A stretch of 64,000 nt of DNA from positions 81,493 through 145,492 of the forward strand of contig NZ_BCTL01000016.1 in NCBI RefSeq assembly GCF_001571265.1, in the 5' to 3' direction. The notes beneath the pieces are model-generated. The model ran no database searches, was not told the DNA's origin, and saw nothing but the letters and a program-made list of their open reading frames with translations. A program made the position numbers and the translations under genes. Origin of the DNA: Cedecea neteri NBRC 105707 = ATCC 33855. GTDB taxonomy: Bacteria; Pseudomonadota; Gammaproteobacteria; Enterobacterales; Enterobacteriaceae. Numbering within the stretch: position 1 is the first letter of the stretch; each line of letters starts with the position of its first letter. Shown here one piece after another: positions 47,065 to 57,080 of this stretch.

Positions 47065-48195
47065 ATGTTCCAGTTATCTGTGCAGGATATTCACCCGGGC
47101 GAAGCTGCCGGGAACAAAGAAGACGCTATCCGCCAGGTTGCCGCCGCCCTTGTAGAGGCAGGCAACGTCGGCGAAGGCTACGTCAACGGTATGCTGGCGC
47201 GTGAACAGCAAACCACAACCTATTTAGGCAACGGGATTGCTATTCCGCACGGCACCACGGACACGCGCGATCTGGTGCTGAAAATCGGCGTTCAGGTTTT
47301 CCAGTTCCCGCAGGGCGTGGAGTGGGGCGAAGGGCAGACTGCTTACGTGGCGATTGGTATCGCCGCCAGCTCAGACGAACATCTCGGGCTGCTGCGCCAG
47401 TTGACGCATGTGCTGAGCGACGACGACGTGGCTGAACAGCTGAAATCCGTCAGCAGCGCGGAAGAACTCCGTGCGTTACTGATGGGCGAAAAGCAAAGCA
47501 CCGCCCTGTTGCTGGACAACAGCCTGCTGGCGCTGAACGTCGACGCCAGCGATCTGATGACGCTCCAGGCGCTAAACGCCGGGCGTCTGAAACAGGCGGG
47601 CGCGGTTGATGCGGCTTTCGTCAGCAATGTGGTTACCGGCAACCCGCTTTATCTCGGTCAGGGCATCTGGCTGAACGATAGCGCGACAGGCAACCTTGCG
47701 AGCGCTATCGCAGTTAGCCGTCCGGCCGCAGGTTTTGAGGTAAACGGAAACCCGGTGAATTTGCTGATGACCGTCGCCGTTGTCGATGAGCAGCCGCTGC
47801 AGGTGCTGAATCGCCTGAGCGACATGCTGATTGGCAACCGTGCCGACAAACTGTTAAGTGCGGATGCACCGGCATTGCTGACGCTGCTGACCAGCGACGA
47901 TGCTCCGGCAGAAGAGGCACTGAGCGCTGAATTTACCGTGCGCAATGAACACGGCCTGCACGCCCGTCCGGGAACGGCGCTGGTCAATACCATAAAACAA
48001 TTCAATAGCGAAATTACCGTGACAAACCTTGATGGAACCGGCAAGCCGGCAAATGGACGTAGCCTGATGAAAGTTGTGGCGTTGGGTGTGAAAAAAGGCC
48101 ATCGCCTGCGCTTCACCGCACAGGGTGAAGATGCTGAACTGGCGCTGAAAGCGATTGGCGAAGCTATCTCTGAAGGACTGGGGGAGGGCGCGTAA
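47065..48195 (+). CDS. fruB: FruB, fused fructose PTS EIIA/HPr (DTP)
   Basis: 376 residues, identical in length to E. coli. EIIA domain with phospho-His62 (IAIPHGTTD), a middle M domain, and a C-terminal HPr-like FPr domain with phospho-His299 ([10 protein letters not shown]). It carries phosphate from enzyme I to FruA. The last base is shared with the fruK start (TAATG). Confidence 0.97.
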   Translation: MFQLSVQDIHPGEAAGNKEDAIRQVAAALVEAGNVGEGYVNGMLAREQQTTTYLGNGIAIPHGTTDTRDLVLKIGVQVFQFPQGVEWGEGQTAYVAIGIAASSDEHLGLLRQLTHVLSDDDVAEQLKSVSSAEELRALLMGEKQSTALLLDNSLLALNVDASDLMTLQALNAGRLKQAGAVDAAFVSNVVTGNPLYLGQGIWLNDSATGNLASAIAVSRPAAGFEVNGNPVNLLMTVAVVDEQPLQVLNRLSDMLIGNRADKLLSADAPALLTLLTSDDAPAEEALSAEFTVRNEHGLHARPGTALVNTIKQFNSEITVTNLDGTGKPANGRSLMKVVALGVKKGHRLRFTAQGEDAELALKAIGEAISEGLGEGA

Positions 48196-49133
48196 TGACC
48201 AGACGTGTAGCGACGATCACCCTCAACCCGGCCTATGACTTAGTGGGCTTCTGCCCGGAAATCGAGCGCGGTGAAGTCAACCTGGTGCGCACCACCGGCC
48301 TGCATGCCGCCGGCAAAGGCATTAACGTGGCTAAAGTGCTGAAAGATCTTGGCATTGACGTCACCGTTGGCGGCTTCCTGGGCAAAGATAACCAGGACGG
48401 CTTCCAGCAGTTGTTCAGCGAGCTGGGCATAGCGAACCGCTTCCAGGTCGTGCAGGGCCGCACCCGCATCAACGTCAAGCTGACCGAAAAAGACGGCGAA
48501 GTGACCGATCTTAATTTCTCCGGCTTTGAAGTCACTGGCGCGGACTGGGAGCGCTTTGTGGCCGACTCCCTGAGCTGGCTGGGCCAGTTCGACATGGTTT
48601 GTGTCAGCGGCAGCCTGCCGGCGGGCGTTTCCCCGGAAGCGTTCACCGACTGGATGACCCGTCTGCGCAGTCAGTGTCCGTGCATCATTTTCGACAGCAG
48701 CCGCGAAGCGCTGGTTGCGGGCCTGAAAGCGGCGCCGTGGCTGGTCAAGCCGAACCGTCGTGAGCTTGAAATTTGGGCTGGGCGCAAACTGCCTGAACTG
48801 AAAGACGTGATTGAGGCGGCGCATGCTTTGCGTGAGCAGGGAATTGCGCATGTGGTGATTTCTCTCGGCGCTGAAGGTGCGCTGTGGGTTAACGCTTCAG
48901 GAGAATGGATTGCCAAACCACCGACGTGTGAAGTTGTTAGTACCGTTGGTGCAGGAGATTCAATGGTCGGCGGCCTGATTTATGGCCTGCTGATGCGCGA
49001 GTCCAGCGAACACACGCTGCGCCTTGCTACCGCCGTTGCGGCCCTGGCCGTCAGCCAGAGCAACGTAGGCATTACCGATCGTACACAGCTGGCCGCCATG
49101 ATGGCTCGTGTCGACCTGAAACCTTTCCACTGA
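48195..49133 (+). CDS. fruK: FruK, 1-phosphofructokinase
   Basis: 312 residues, PfkB (ribokinase-like) family. The N-terminal glycine pair region HAAGKGINVAKVLKDLG and the C-terminal GAGDSMVGG (252-260) with catalytic Asp255 are intact. It turns fructose-1-phosphate into fructose-1,6-bisphosphate. It is translationally coupled to fruB; fruA follows after 16 bp. Confidence 0.97.
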   Translation: MTRRVATITLNPAYDLVGFCPEIERGEVNLVRTTGLHAAGKGINVAKVLKDLGIDVTVGGFLGKDNQDGFQQLFSELGIANRFQVVQGRTRINVKLTEKDGEVTDLNFSGFEVTGADWERFVADSLSWLGQFDMVCVSGSLPAGVSPEAFTDWMTRLRSQCPCIIFDSSREALVAGLKAAPWLVKPNRRELEIWAGRKLPELKDVIEAAHALREQGIAHVVISLGAEGALWVNASGEWIAKPPTCEVVSTVGAGDSMVGGLIYGLLMRESSEHTLRLATAVAALAVSQSNVGITDRTQLAAMMARVDLKPFH

Positions 49134-49149
49134 CAGCAGGAGACAGGCA

Positions 49150-50838
49150 ATGAAAACGCTGTTAATTATTGAGCCGGGACTGGGGCAGGCGCGCGCGTAT
49201 CTCGCGAAGACGCTGCTCGGTGCCGCAGCGCCAAAAGCGCATCTCGACATTATTGATAACCCGAACGATGCCGAACTGGCGATTGTCGTTGGCAACACTA
49301 TTCCGGCTGATACCTCGCTGAACGGCAAAAAGGTGTTCCTCGGCGATATCGACAGAGCCGTTCAGCACCCTGAGCTGTTCCTGAGTGAAGCAAAAGGTAA
49401 GGCACAGACGTACACGGCACCGGTAGTAGCTGCGCCCGCAGCTACAAAAGGGCCGAAGCGTATCGTCGCCGTCACCGCCTGCCCAACCGGCGTGGCGCAC
49501 ACCTTTATGGCTGCGGAAGCCATCGAAACCGAAGCGAAAAAACGCGGCTGGTGGGTGAAGGTTGAAACCCGTGGTTCCGTCGGGGCAGGGAACGCGATTA
49601 CGCCTGAAGAAGTGGCTGAGGCGGATCTGGTAATTGTCGCGGCCGATATTGAAGTGGATCTGGCCAAATTTGCCGGTAAGCCGATGTACCGCACGTCTAC
49701 CGGCCTGGCGCTGAAGAAAACGGCTCAGGAGCTGGATAAGGCGCTGGTTGAAGCCAAGCCTTACGAAGCGGCAGGTAAAGCAAGTTCTGCGCAGGAATCC
49801 GGCAAAAAAGAAAGTGCCGGGGCGTATCGCCATCTGTTGACCGGCGTGTCTTACATGCTGCCAATGGTGGTGGCGGGCGGCCTGTGTATTGCACTTTCCT
49901 TTGCCTTCGGTATCCAGGCCTTTAAAGAGCCGGGTACGCTTGCCGCGGCGCTGATGCAAATTGGCGGTGGCTCTGCGTTCGCGCTGATGGTGCCTGTTCT
50001 GGCGGGGTATATTGCATTCTCGATTGCCGACCGTCCAGGCCTCACGCCGGGTCTAATCGGCGGCATGCTGGCGGTAAGCACCGGCTCAGGCTTTATCGGC
50101 GGTATCATCGCCGGTTTCCTTGCGGGCTATATCGCTAAGTTGATTAGCTCGAAGCTGAAGCTGCCGCCAAGCATGGAGGCGCTGAAGCCGATCCTGATCA
50201 TTCCGCTGTTCTCAAGCCTGGTTGTTGGCCTGGCGATGATCTACCTGATCGGTACGCCGGTGGCTAAAATCCTTGCGGGCCTGACCCACTGGCTGCAAAC
50301 CATGGGCACCGCAAACGCGGTCCTGCTGGGCGCCATTCTGGGCGGGATGATGTGTACCGACATGGGTGGCCCGGTGAACAAAGCGGCTTACGCTTTTGGC
50401 GTCGGCTTACTCAGTACCCAAACCTACGCACCGATGGCGGCAATCATGGCCGCAGGTATGGTGCCACCGCTGGCGCTGGGCCTGGCCACGCTGGTTGCTC
50501 GCCGTAAGTTCGATAAGGCGCAGCAGGAAGGGGGCAAAGCGGCGCTGGTACTGGGGCTGTGCTTCATTACCGAAGGGGCGATTCCGTTTGCCGCTCGCGA
50601 CCCGATGCGCGTTCTGCCTTGCTGTATCATCGGCGGCGCGCTGACGGGTGCATTGTCCATGGCGGTTGGTGCGAAGCTGATGGCACCGCACGGTGGCCTG
50701 TTTGTGTTGTTGATCCCTGGCGCGATTACGCCGGTGCTGGGTTACCTGCTGGCGATTATTGCCGGTACGCTGGTGGCTGGCCTGTCCTACGCCTTCCTCA
50801 AGCGTCCCGAAACGGAGCTGGCGGCGAAAGCGGCTTAA
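49150..50838 (+). CDS. fruA: FruA, fructose-specific PTS EIIBC
   Basis: 562 residues: a degenerate EIIB' domain (about 1-90), the active EIIB with phospho-Cys111 (AVTACPTGVAHTF) and a C-terminal EIIC membrane domain from about 225. It imports fructose as fructose-1-phosphate. CAGGAGAC precedes the ATG. Terminates at 50853-50882. Confidence 0.97.
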   Translation: MKTLLIIEPGLGQARAYLAKTLLGAAAPKAHLDIIDNPNDAELAIVVGNTIPADTSLNGKKVFLGDIDRAVQHPELFLSEAKGKAQTYTAPVVAAPAATKGPKRIVAVTACPTGVAHTFMAAEAIETEAKKRGWWVKVETRGSVGAGNAITPEEVAEADLVIVAADIEVDLAKFAGKPMYRTSTGLALKKTAQELDKALVEAKPYEAAGKASSAQESGKKESAGAYRHLLTGVSYMLPMVVAGGLCIALSFAFGIQAFKEPGTLAAALMQIGGGSAFALMVPVLAGYIAFSIADRPGLTPGLIGGMLAVSTGSGFIGGIIAGFLAGYIAKLISSKLKLPPSMEALKPILIIPLFSSLVVGLAMIYLIGTPVAKILAGLTHWLQTMGTANAVLLGAILGGMMCTDMGGPVNKAAYAFGVGLLSTQTYAPMAAIMAAGMVPPLALGLATLVARRKFDKAQQEGGKAALVLGLCFITEGAIPFAARDPMRVLPCCIIGGALTGALSMAVGAKLMAPHGGLFVLLIPGAITPVLGYLLAIIAGTLVAGLSYAFLKRPETELAAKAA

Positions 50839-50852
50839 TCTCCAACTCAAAT

Positions 50853-50882
50853 AAAAACGCCTCGCTAATGCGGGGCGTTTTT
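50853..50882. terminator. Bidirectional terminator between fruA and nfo
   Basis: AAAAACGCCTCGC with GCGGGGCGTTTTT (one T-G wobble) and a TAAT loop; serves convergent fruBKA (+) and nfo (-). Confidence 0.88.
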
Positions 50883-50887
50883 ACTTT

Positions 50888-51745
50888 TTAAGCCGTGGCT
50901 TCTTCGTGCTGCTGTGCCTTAAGCCAGGCGATTTCTTCGGCCCAGATATCCGGATTAGTGGTTTCCAGAATTAACGGGATACCGTCAAAACGTGCGTCGC
51001 GCATGATCCAGCTGAACGGGGTGTGGCCGATGTTGCCCAGCCCCAGGCTGTTGTGGCGGTCAACGCGGCTGCCAAATTCACTTTTGGCATCGTTGAGGTG
51101 CATCCCACGCAGGTACTTGAAACCGACAATACGCTCGAATTCGCTAAAGGTTTTTTCGCAGTCAGCTTCGGTGCGCAGGTCGTACCCGGCGGCAAAAGCG
51201 TGACAGGTGTCGATACAGACGCCAACGCGGGATTTATCTTCCACGCCGTCAATAATCGCCGCGAGATGTTCGAAGCGGAAACCAAGATTGCTGCCCTGGC
51301 CAGCGGTGTTTTCAATCACGGCGGTCACGCCTTCGGACTTCTCCAGCGCAATGTTAATCGATTCTGCGATGCGCTTCAGGCATTCCTCTTCTGGAATCTG
51401 TTTCAGGTGGCTGCCCGGATGGAAATTCAGCAGCGTCAGCCCCAGGTCCTGGCAGCGAACCATTTCGTCGATAAACGCTTCGCGGGATTTTTCCAGCGCA
51501 TCCTCAACCGGATGGCCGAGATTGATCAGGTAGCTGTCATGCGGAAGGATTTGGCCGGGGCCGTAATGGTATTTTTCGCAGGCGCTCTTAAAGTTGTCGA
51601 TAATTTCGCTGGTCAGCGGCGCGGCGCGCCACTGGCGTTGATTCTTGGTGAACAGGGCAAAAGCGGTGGCTTCCAGTTCGTGGGCGCGGATGGCGGCATT
51701 TTCCAGGCCGCCCGAGGCGCTAACGTGCGCTCCAATAAACTTCAT
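50888..51745 (-). CDS. nfo: Nfo, endonuclease IV
   Basis: 285 residues, same length as E. coli. A TIM-barrel AP endonuclease with three zinc ions. Ligand segments visible: [13 protein letters not shown] (His69), NFHPGSH (His109), IENTAGQG (Glu145), [11 protein letters not shown] (Asp179, His182), [16 protein letters not shown] and LILETTNPD. It cuts 5' to abasic sites in base-excision repair; in E. coli SoxRS induces it. Confidence 0.98.
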   Translation of the reverse strand: MKFIGAHVSASGGLENAAIRAHELEATAFALFTKNQRQWRAAPLTSEIIDNFKSACEKYHYGPGQILPHDSYLINLGHPVEDALEKSREAFIDEMVRCQDLGLTLLNFHPGSHLKQIPEEECLKRIAESINIALEKSEGVTAVIENTAGQGSNLGFRFEHLAAIIDGVEDKSRVGVCIDTCHAFAAGYDLRTEADCEKTFSEFERIVGFKYLRGMHLNDAKSEFGSRVDRHNSLGLGNIGHTPFSWIMRDARFDGIPLILETTNPDIWAEEIAWLKAQQHEEATA

Positions 51746-51831
51746 CTTTCTTCTCCTGTTTCTTGACGGGCAAAACCCGCTATCGGTAATCCGTCATGAT
51801 AGCGGGTCAGGAGGCTTTTTTCCGTATTGAA

Positions 51832-52881
51832 TTATGCGATCAGGTGGTGAATCACGAGGTTAATGGCCGCGCCGCCGACGATCAGCCAGATGAACAGCAC
51901 CAGCGCCATCAGGAGCGGGCGAACCCCGGCCTTTTTCAGGGCGCTAACGTGTGTCGTCAGGCCCAGCGCCGCCATCGCCACTGCCAGCAGGAAGGTATCC
52001 AGCGTGACCAGCACATTCACCAGCGGCTGCGGCAGGAAGTGGAAGGAGTTGAAAATCGCCACCACGATAAACAGTATCGCAAACCACGGGATAGTAATTT
52101 TACCCGTCTGCGCGCTGCCTGCCGGTGCCAGAGATTTAACGCGGGCGGCCAGGAAAATCAGGAACGGGGCGAGCATCATCACGCGGAGCATTTTGGCGAT
52201 GACCGCCGCATTTTCCGTTTCCGGGCTAATCGCATGGCCCGCCGCCACCACCTGAGCAACCTCATGCATCGTCGAGCCGGTGTAGATCCCGAAGGTCTCC
52301 GGCGTAAACCAGTGGCTAACGAATGGGTAAATCATCGGGTAAATAAAGATAGCCAGCGTCCCGAAGATAACCACGGTAGCCACGGCCACGGTGACTTTAC
52401 TGGCTTCGGCTTTCACCACGGGTTCGGTAGCAAGCACCGCCGCCGCGCCGCAAATACTGCTGCCCGCACCAATCAGCCAGCTGGTTTGCTTATCCAGACC
52501 AAACACTTTCTGTCCGAGCCAGCAGGCGAGGGCGAAGGTACTGCACAGCGTCAGCACGTCAATCAGCAGGCCACTTACGCCGACGTCGGCAATTTGCGAA
52601 AACGTCAGGCGGAAGCCATAAAGAATAATGCCGAGGCGCAGTAGATGCTGCTTGGCGAACAGTACGCCACCGTCGCACTGCTGCCAGATTTTGGGGTAAA
52701 CGGTATTGCCGATGATCATGCCGCAAAGGATGGCGAGCGTCAGGGCGCTAAGGCCGACGCCGGCCACCGCAGGGATATTGCCGAGCCATAACGCCAGCCC
52801 GGTAATGGCGGCGGAAAGCGCCAGCCCCGGTAAAAAGTGCCACAGCGTGTGGCGGTGAGCTTGTACGGTGAGTGCAGTCAT
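51832..52881 (-). CDS. yeiH: YeiH, UPF0324 membrane protein
   Basis: 349 residues from the ATG at 52881 (MTALTVQAHRHTLWHF), AGGAG 6 nt upstream and the same length as E. coli. The open frame reaches to 53067 but would run through the yeiE start. About ten membrane segments; conserved GIILYGFRLTF, WLIGAGSSICGAAAVLAT and HEVAQVVAAGHAI. Function unproven; its divergence from the LysR gene yeiE suggests regulation by it. Confidence 0.93.
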   Translation of the reverse strand: MTALTVQAHRHTLWHFLPGLALSAAITGLALWLGNIPAVAGVGLSALTLAILCGMIIGNTVYPKIWQQCDGGVLFAKQHLLRLGIILYGFRLTFSQIADVGVSGLLIDVLTLCSTFALACWLGQKVFGLDKQTSWLIGAGSSICGAAAVLATEPVVKAEASKVTVAVATVVIFGTLAIFIYPMIYPFVSHWFTPETFGIYTGSTMHEVAQVVAAGHAISPETENAAVIAKMLRVMMLAPFLIFLAARVKSLAPAGSAQTGKITIPWFAILFIVVAIFNSFHFLPQPLVNVLVTLDTFLLAVAMAALGLTTHVSALKKAGVRPLLMALVLFIWLIVGGAAINLVIHHLIA

Positions 52882-53005
52882 AACCTTCTCCTCTGTCATG
52901 GCAAAAAGGTTACGCCTGGCTGGCATAAAAATAAAATTGATTATATATTTATAATTAATCTTTATAAGTGGTAAGCAACTCGCTGCCACCACAGGAAGCC
53001 CTCTT
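52882..53005. promoter_or_regulatory. yeiH-yeiE divergent control region
   Basis: 124 bp, strongly AT-rich at 52930-52970. ATTATA-N4-TATAAT (52940-52955) is a near-dyad and nearby TTATAATTAATCTTTATAAG provides further half-sites, suitable for YeiE. The binding motif is not known to me with certainty, so the operator call is inferred. Confidence 0.4.
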
Positions 53006-53872
53006 ATGCATATCACGCTGCGGCAACTTGAAGTGTTTGCTGAAGTCCTTAAAAGCGGCTCGACCACGCAGGCATCCCAGATGCTGTCGCTGTCCCAGTC
53101 GGCGGTAAGCGCCGCCCTGGCCGACCTGGAAGGGCAGCTTGGGGTTCAGCTTTTTGACCGCGTGGGGAAGCGCCTCGTGGTAAATGAACACGGCAGGCTG
53201 CTCTACCCGCGAGTCGTTGGGCTGCTGGAGCAGGCGGGTGAAATAGAGCAGCTGTTCCGCGAAGATAACGGCGCAATTCGTGTTTATGCCAGCAGCACCA
53301 TTGGCAACTATATTCTGCCGGAGATGATTGCCCGCTACCGGCGCGACTTTCCGAAGCTGCCGCTGGAACTTAGCGTCGGCAACAGCCAGGACGTGATTAA
53401 CGCGGTGGCGGATTTTCGTGTGGATATTGGCCTGATTGAAGGCCCGTGCCACATGGCGGAGCTGGTGACAGAGCCGTGGCTTGATGATGAGCTGGTGGTT
53501 TTTGCTTCACCGGGCAACCCGCTGGTGCACCAGCCGGTCACGCTGGAAAGCCTGGCAAAGCAGCCGTGGATCCTGCGTGAGCGCGGCTCAGGCACCCGCG
53601 AAATCGTCGACTATTTATTGCTTTCACACTTGCCAGAGTTTCAGTTGGGTATGGAGTTGGGTAATTCCGAGGCGATTAAACATGCGGTGCGCCATGGGCT
53701 GGGTATTAGCTGCCTGTCCCGCCGGGTCATTGCCGAGCAGCTGGAAAGCGGTTCACTGATTGAAGTTGCTATTCCTCTCCCCCGTCTGGTGCGGACGCTG
53801 TACCGGATCCATCATCGCCAGAAGCATATTTCTAACGCGCTGCTGCGTTTTCTGCGCTACTGCGAAGCATAA
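53006..53872 (+). CDS. yeiE: YeiE, LysR-family transcriptional regulator
   Basis: 288 residues with an N-terminal winged HTH ([34 protein letters not shown]) and a LysR effector domain. Nearly identical over long stretches to E. coli YeiE (293 residues), a global regulator linked to iron homeostasis and sulfite response. CAGGAAG is upstream. The last few residues of the E. coli protein are absent. Confidence 0.95.
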   Translation: MHITLRQLEVFAEVLKSGSTTQASQMLSLSQSAVSAALADLEGQLGVQLFDRVGKRLVVNEHGRLLYPRVVGLLEQAGEIEQLFREDNGAIRVYASSTIGNYILPEMIARYRRDFPKLPLELSVGNSQDVINAVADFRVDIGLIEGPCHMAELVTEPWLDDELVVFASPGNPLVHQPVTLESLAKQPWILRERGSGTREIVDYLLLSHLPEFQLGMELGNSEAIKHAVRHGLGISCLSRRVIAEQLESGSLIEVAIPLPRLVRTLYRIHHRQKHISNALLRFLRYCEA

Positions 53873-54050
53873 TGCACCAAAATCTTGCAGCTGCACCTGA
53901 TTGGGGTGTGGCTGCGAGGCAATGTCCTTCCCGTTAACCTCTTTTTCACCGTGATGCGGCAGCGATCTTCGCACTTCATCCGCGTTGGCACATTAGTTGC
54001 AGAATTGAATTCAAAGAATCTTTTGTTTCAATCAGGCGACGAGGCTGCAC

Positions 54051-54842
54051 ATGACGATGAAAAAATGGTTGTTCTCTTTAGTTGGCGCGACGGTTCTGCT
54101 GGCTCAGGCCGGGGCGGTAATGGCCGACCAGCTGCAGGATATTGAAAAACGCGGCGTGCTGCGCGTGGCGGTTCCGCAGGATTTCCCGCCGTTTGGTTCG
54201 GTGAATGCTGACCTGAAACCGCAGGGTTACGATATCGATATGGCGGCCTACCTGGCGAAGGGGCTGAAAGTCAAACTGCAGCTGGTACCGGTCACCAGCG
54301 CGAACCGCGTGCCGTACCTGCAAACGGACAAGGTTGACCTGGTGATCTCAAGCCTCGGCAAGAACGCTGAACGTGAAAAAGTCATCGATTTTAGCCGCGC
54401 TTACGCCCCGTTCTTCCTCGGTGTGTTCGGGCCGAAAGACGGCGTCGTGACAGATGCTAAAGCGCTGAGCGGGAAAACCATCGGCGTGACCCGTGGCGCA
54501 GTAGAAGACATGGTATTAACCGACCTCGCACCAAAAGACGCCGACGTGAAGCGCTACGAAGACAACAACACCACGATTTCTGCTTACCTTTCCGGCCAGG
54601 TGCAGTATATCGCCACCGGCAACCTGGTCGTGGCGGCCATTGCCCGCCAGAGCCCAACCAAAGCCCCGGTCAGCCAGTTTATGCTCAAGGATTCGCCTTG
54701 CTACATCGGGCTGAAAAAGAACGAGCCTGCGCTGAAAGCGAAGGTAGATGAGCTGATTGGTGACGCGCTGAAGGACAACACCCTGAACACCCTGTCGCAG
54801 AAATGGATGCAGGCGCCGCTGCCTGCCAACCTCGGCGCCTGA
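54051..54842 (+). CDS. Polar amino-acid ABC transporter, periplasmic binding protein
   Basis: 263 residues, SBP_bac_3 family. Signal peptide about 1-25 (MTMKKWLFSLVGATVLLAQAGAVMA-D), then the typical GVLRVAVPQDFPPFGSVNADLKPQGYDIDMAAYLA and VDLVISSLGKNAEREKVIDFSRAY. GAGG lies 6 nt before the first ATG (54051). First of a four-gene operon; substrate unknown. Located between yeiE and lysP, which are adjacent in E. coli. Confidence 0.93.
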   Translation: MTMKKWLFSLVGATVLLAQAGAVMADQLQDIEKRGVLRVAVPQDFPPFGSVNADLKPQGYDIDMAAYLAKGLKVKLQLVPVTSANRVPYLQTDKVDLVISSLGKNAEREKVIDFSRAYAPFFLGVFGPKDGVVTDAKALSGKTIGVTRGAVEDMVLTDLAPKDADVKRYEDNNTTISAYLSGQVQYIATGNLVVAAIARQSPTKAPVSQFMLKDSPCYIGLKKNEPALKAKVDELIGDALKDNTLNTLSQKWMQAPLPANLGA

Positions 54843-54852
54843 GGATCGGGGG

Positions 54853-55521
54853 ATGACCACGCAACTTGATTTTGCCGGTCTGCTGCCCTACTGGCCGGAG
54901 CTACTCTCCGGCCTGTGGGTGACGCTGGGACTCACTTTTATGGCGACGGTCGGTGGCGTGGCCATCGGCATTACCGGGGCAGCCATTCGCAGCGGAAAGC
55001 CGGGGCTGTTAAGCCTGGCGTGGGGCGGCTACGTGGAGCTCATCCGCAACACGCCGTTCGTGGTGCAGCTGTTCTTTATTGTCTTTGGGCTACCGGCGCT
55101 GGGGCTGAAGCTCAACGCCGGGGAAGCGGCGCTTATCGCGATGCTGATTAACCTCGGGGCTTACAGCACCGAAATTATTCGTGCCGGAATCCAGGTGACG
55201 CCGAAAGGGCAGTGGGAAGCGGCTCGCGTGCTGGGGTTATGCCGCAGCCAGACGTTTTTACGCGTAGTGTTGCCGCCGTCGCTGAAGCGCATTTATCCGT
55301 CGCTGGTTAGCCAGTGCATCATCGTGATGCTGGGCTCTTCCGTGGTGTCGCAGGTTTCCTGTGAAGACCTGACCTTTGCGGCCAGTCTTATTCAGTCGCG
55401 TACCTTCCTCAGCTTTGAGGTCTACCTGGTGACCACCCTAATGTATCTGGTGCTGTCGTTAATTATGCGTCAACTGCTGCTGGCGGCGGGGCGAAAATGG
55501 TTGGGGAGTGATGTCGGATGA
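54853..55521 (+). CDS. Polar amino-acid ABC transporter, permease 1
   Basis: 222 residues, HisM/GlnP family, about five membrane segments, with the EAA loop (QWEAARVLGLCRSQTFLRVVLP). It starts 10 bp after the binding-protein gene with GGATCGGGGG upstream and overlaps permease 2 by 4 bp (ATGA). Confidence 0.93.
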   Translation: MTTQLDFAGLLPYWPELLSGLWVTLGLTFMATVGGVAIGITGAAIRSGKPGLLSLAWGGYVELIRNTPFVVQLFFIVFGLPALGLKLNAGEAALIAMLINLGAYSTEIIRAGIQVTPKGQWEAARVLGLCRSQTFLRVVLPPSLKRIYPSLVSQCIIVMLGSSVVSQVSCEDLTFAASLIQSRTFLSFEVYLVTTLMYLVLSLIMRQLLLAAGRKWLGSDVG

Positions 55522-56174
55522 TGACGTTTACCGACTGGGATATTGTGCGCAACCTGCTGCTGGCGGCCCGCTGGACGGTGCTGCTGTCGCTGATTGCCTT
55601 TTTCTGCGGCACGCTGGTGACCTTGCCGTTGCTGCTGCTGCGCATGAGCCGCTGGGCGTGGCCAAAGCGCTTTATTAGCGCTTATGTCGCGCTGTTTCAG
55701 GGCACGCCTCTGCTGATGCAGCTGTTCCTGGCTTTCTTCGGGATTGCGCTGTTCGGGATCGACGTCAGCCCCTGGACGGCGGCCACGCTTGCCCTGACGC
55801 TATTTACCAGCGCGTTTCTGCTGGATATCTGGTACGGCAGTATTCGTGCGTTGCCCAAAGGCCAATGGGAAGCCTGTCGTTGCCTCGGTTTGAGCTTCGG
55901 GCAGACGCTGTTCCGGGTAATAGCCCCGCAGGCAATGCGCATCGCCGTTGCGCCGACGGTCGGGTTTTCGGTGCAGGTGATTAAGGGCACCGCGCTGGCC
56001 TCGATTATTGGTTTTGTCGAGCTGACCAAAGCCGGCACCATGCTGAATAACGTCACATTTGAGCCGTTTAAAGTGTTTGCCCTGGTGGCGCTCGGCTATT
56101 TCTTACTTTGCTATCCGCTGTCGCGCTACAGCCGCTATCTGGAGAAAAAATTCCATGCCGCTCATCACCATTAA
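55518..56174 (+). CDS. Polar amino-acid ABC transporter, permease 2
   Basis: 218 residues, same family as permease 1, EAA loop QWEACRCLGLSFGQTLFRVIAPQ. The two permeases would form a heterodimeric pore. The end overlaps the ATPase gene by 20 bp. Confidence 0.93.
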   Translation: MMTFTDWDIVRNLLLAARWTVLLSLIAFFCGTLVTLPLLLLRMSRWAWPKRFISAYVALFQGTPLLMQLFLAFFGIALFGIDVSPWTAATLALTLFTSAFLLDIWYGSIRALPKGQWEACRCLGLSFGQTLFRVIAPQAMRIAVAPTVGFSVQVIKGTALASIIGFVELTKAGTMLNNVTFEPFKVFALVALGYFLLCYPLSRYSRYLEKKFHAAHHH

Positions 56175-56892
56175 TGACGTACAAAAATATTACGGCGACA
56201 ACCACGTGCTGAAGGGCGTCAGCCTTGATATCGACATGGGTGAAGTGGTGTCGATCATCGGCCGTAGCGGCTCCGGTAAAAGTACGTTGCTGCGCTGCAT
56301 GAACGGGCTTGAAGGTTACCAGGACGGCAGCATCAAGCTGGGCGGGATGACCATCACCGACAGGGAATCACAGGCGCGTGAAATCAGCCGTTCCGTGGGG
56401 ATGGTGTTCCAGAGCTTTAACCTGTTCCCGCACATGACCGCGCTTGAAAACGTAATGCTGGCGCCGCGCCGGGTTCTGAATAAGAGCGCCGCCGAATGCC
56501 GCGAGCTGGGGCTGGAGATGCTCAATAAAGTCGGCCTGGGCGAACGCGTGGATTACTATCCGGCTAATCTGTCCGGCGGCCAGCAGCAGCGCGTGGCCAT
56601 TGCACGGGCGCTGGCGATGAACCCCAAAGTACTGTTGTGCGATGAAATCACCTCGGCGCTCGATCCGGAGCTGGTGGGCGAAGTGCTTAAAGTGCTGGAA
56701 CAGCTGGCGGCAGAAGGCATGACGCTGATACTGGTGACCCATGAAATGAACTTTGCCCGTGAAGTCGGCGACCGCGTGGTGTTTATGCACCAGGGCAAAG
56801 TCTGGGAGCAGGGGGAGAGCAAGTCGTTCTTTGCCAGTCCTCGCACCCAGGAACTGCAGCAGTTTATCTCCTCCGTGCGCGGGCTCGGTTAA
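56155..56892 (+). CDS. Polar amino-acid ABC transporter, ATPase
   Basis: 245 residues from the ATG at 56155 (MPLITINDVQKYYGDNHVLKG). Walker A GRSGSGKST, signature LSGGQQQRVAIARALA, Walker B LLCDEITSALDP and the His-loop VTHEMNFA; GlnQ/HisP type. The open frame extends 32 codons into permease 2 and is not homologous there. It closes the operon; terminator follows. Confidence 0.95.
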   Translation: MPLITINDVQKYYGDNHVLKGVSLDIDMGEVVSIIGRSGSGKSTLLRCMNGLEGYQDGSIKLGGMTITDRESQAREISRSVGMVFQSFNLFPHMTALENVMLAPRRVLNKSAAECRELGLEMLNKVGLGERVDYYPANLSGGQQQRVAIARALAMNPKVLLCDEITSALDPELVGEVLKVLEQLAAEGMTLILVTHEMNFAREVGDRVVFMHQGKVWEQGESKSFFASPRTQELQQFISSVRGLG

Positions 56893-56898
56893 TCTTTG

Positions 56899-56931
56899 AC
56901 CGCCGGCCAGCTGAATGCGCCGGCGGTTTTT
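56899..56931 (+). terminator. Terminator of the amino-acid ABC operon
   Basis: ACCGCCGGC with GCCGGCGGT, 11-nt loop, followed by Ts; 7 bp after the ATPase stop. Confidence 0.9.
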
Positions 56932-56955
56932 AATTCCCCTCAACTTATCTGCCTG

Positions 56956-56972
56956 ATTAGCGACTTGCTAAT
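56956..56972 (+). promoter_or_regulatory. LysR-type operator upstream of lysP
   Basis: ATTAGC-GACTT-GCTAAT is a perfect 6-bp dyad with the T-N11-A pattern of LysR regulators, 108 bp before the lysP start. In E. coli ArgP (a LysR protein) controls lysP, so an ArgP or YeiE site is plausible. Confidence 0.45.
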
Positions 56973-57080
56973 AATCGCCGGGCGATCATGAAGCTCTCTT
57001 ATAACCCGGGATTTCTGCTATCTGAACAAAGACGTTTTGTTACAATCTTGCCTCATTTTTTGGATAGGCAACAATTTCCT

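Noticed and set aside
51796..52644. 282-codon frame antisense to yeiH
   Set aside because: Composition is rich in His, Arg and Gln, typical of antisense frames opposite a membrane-protein gene; yeiH is fully conserved.
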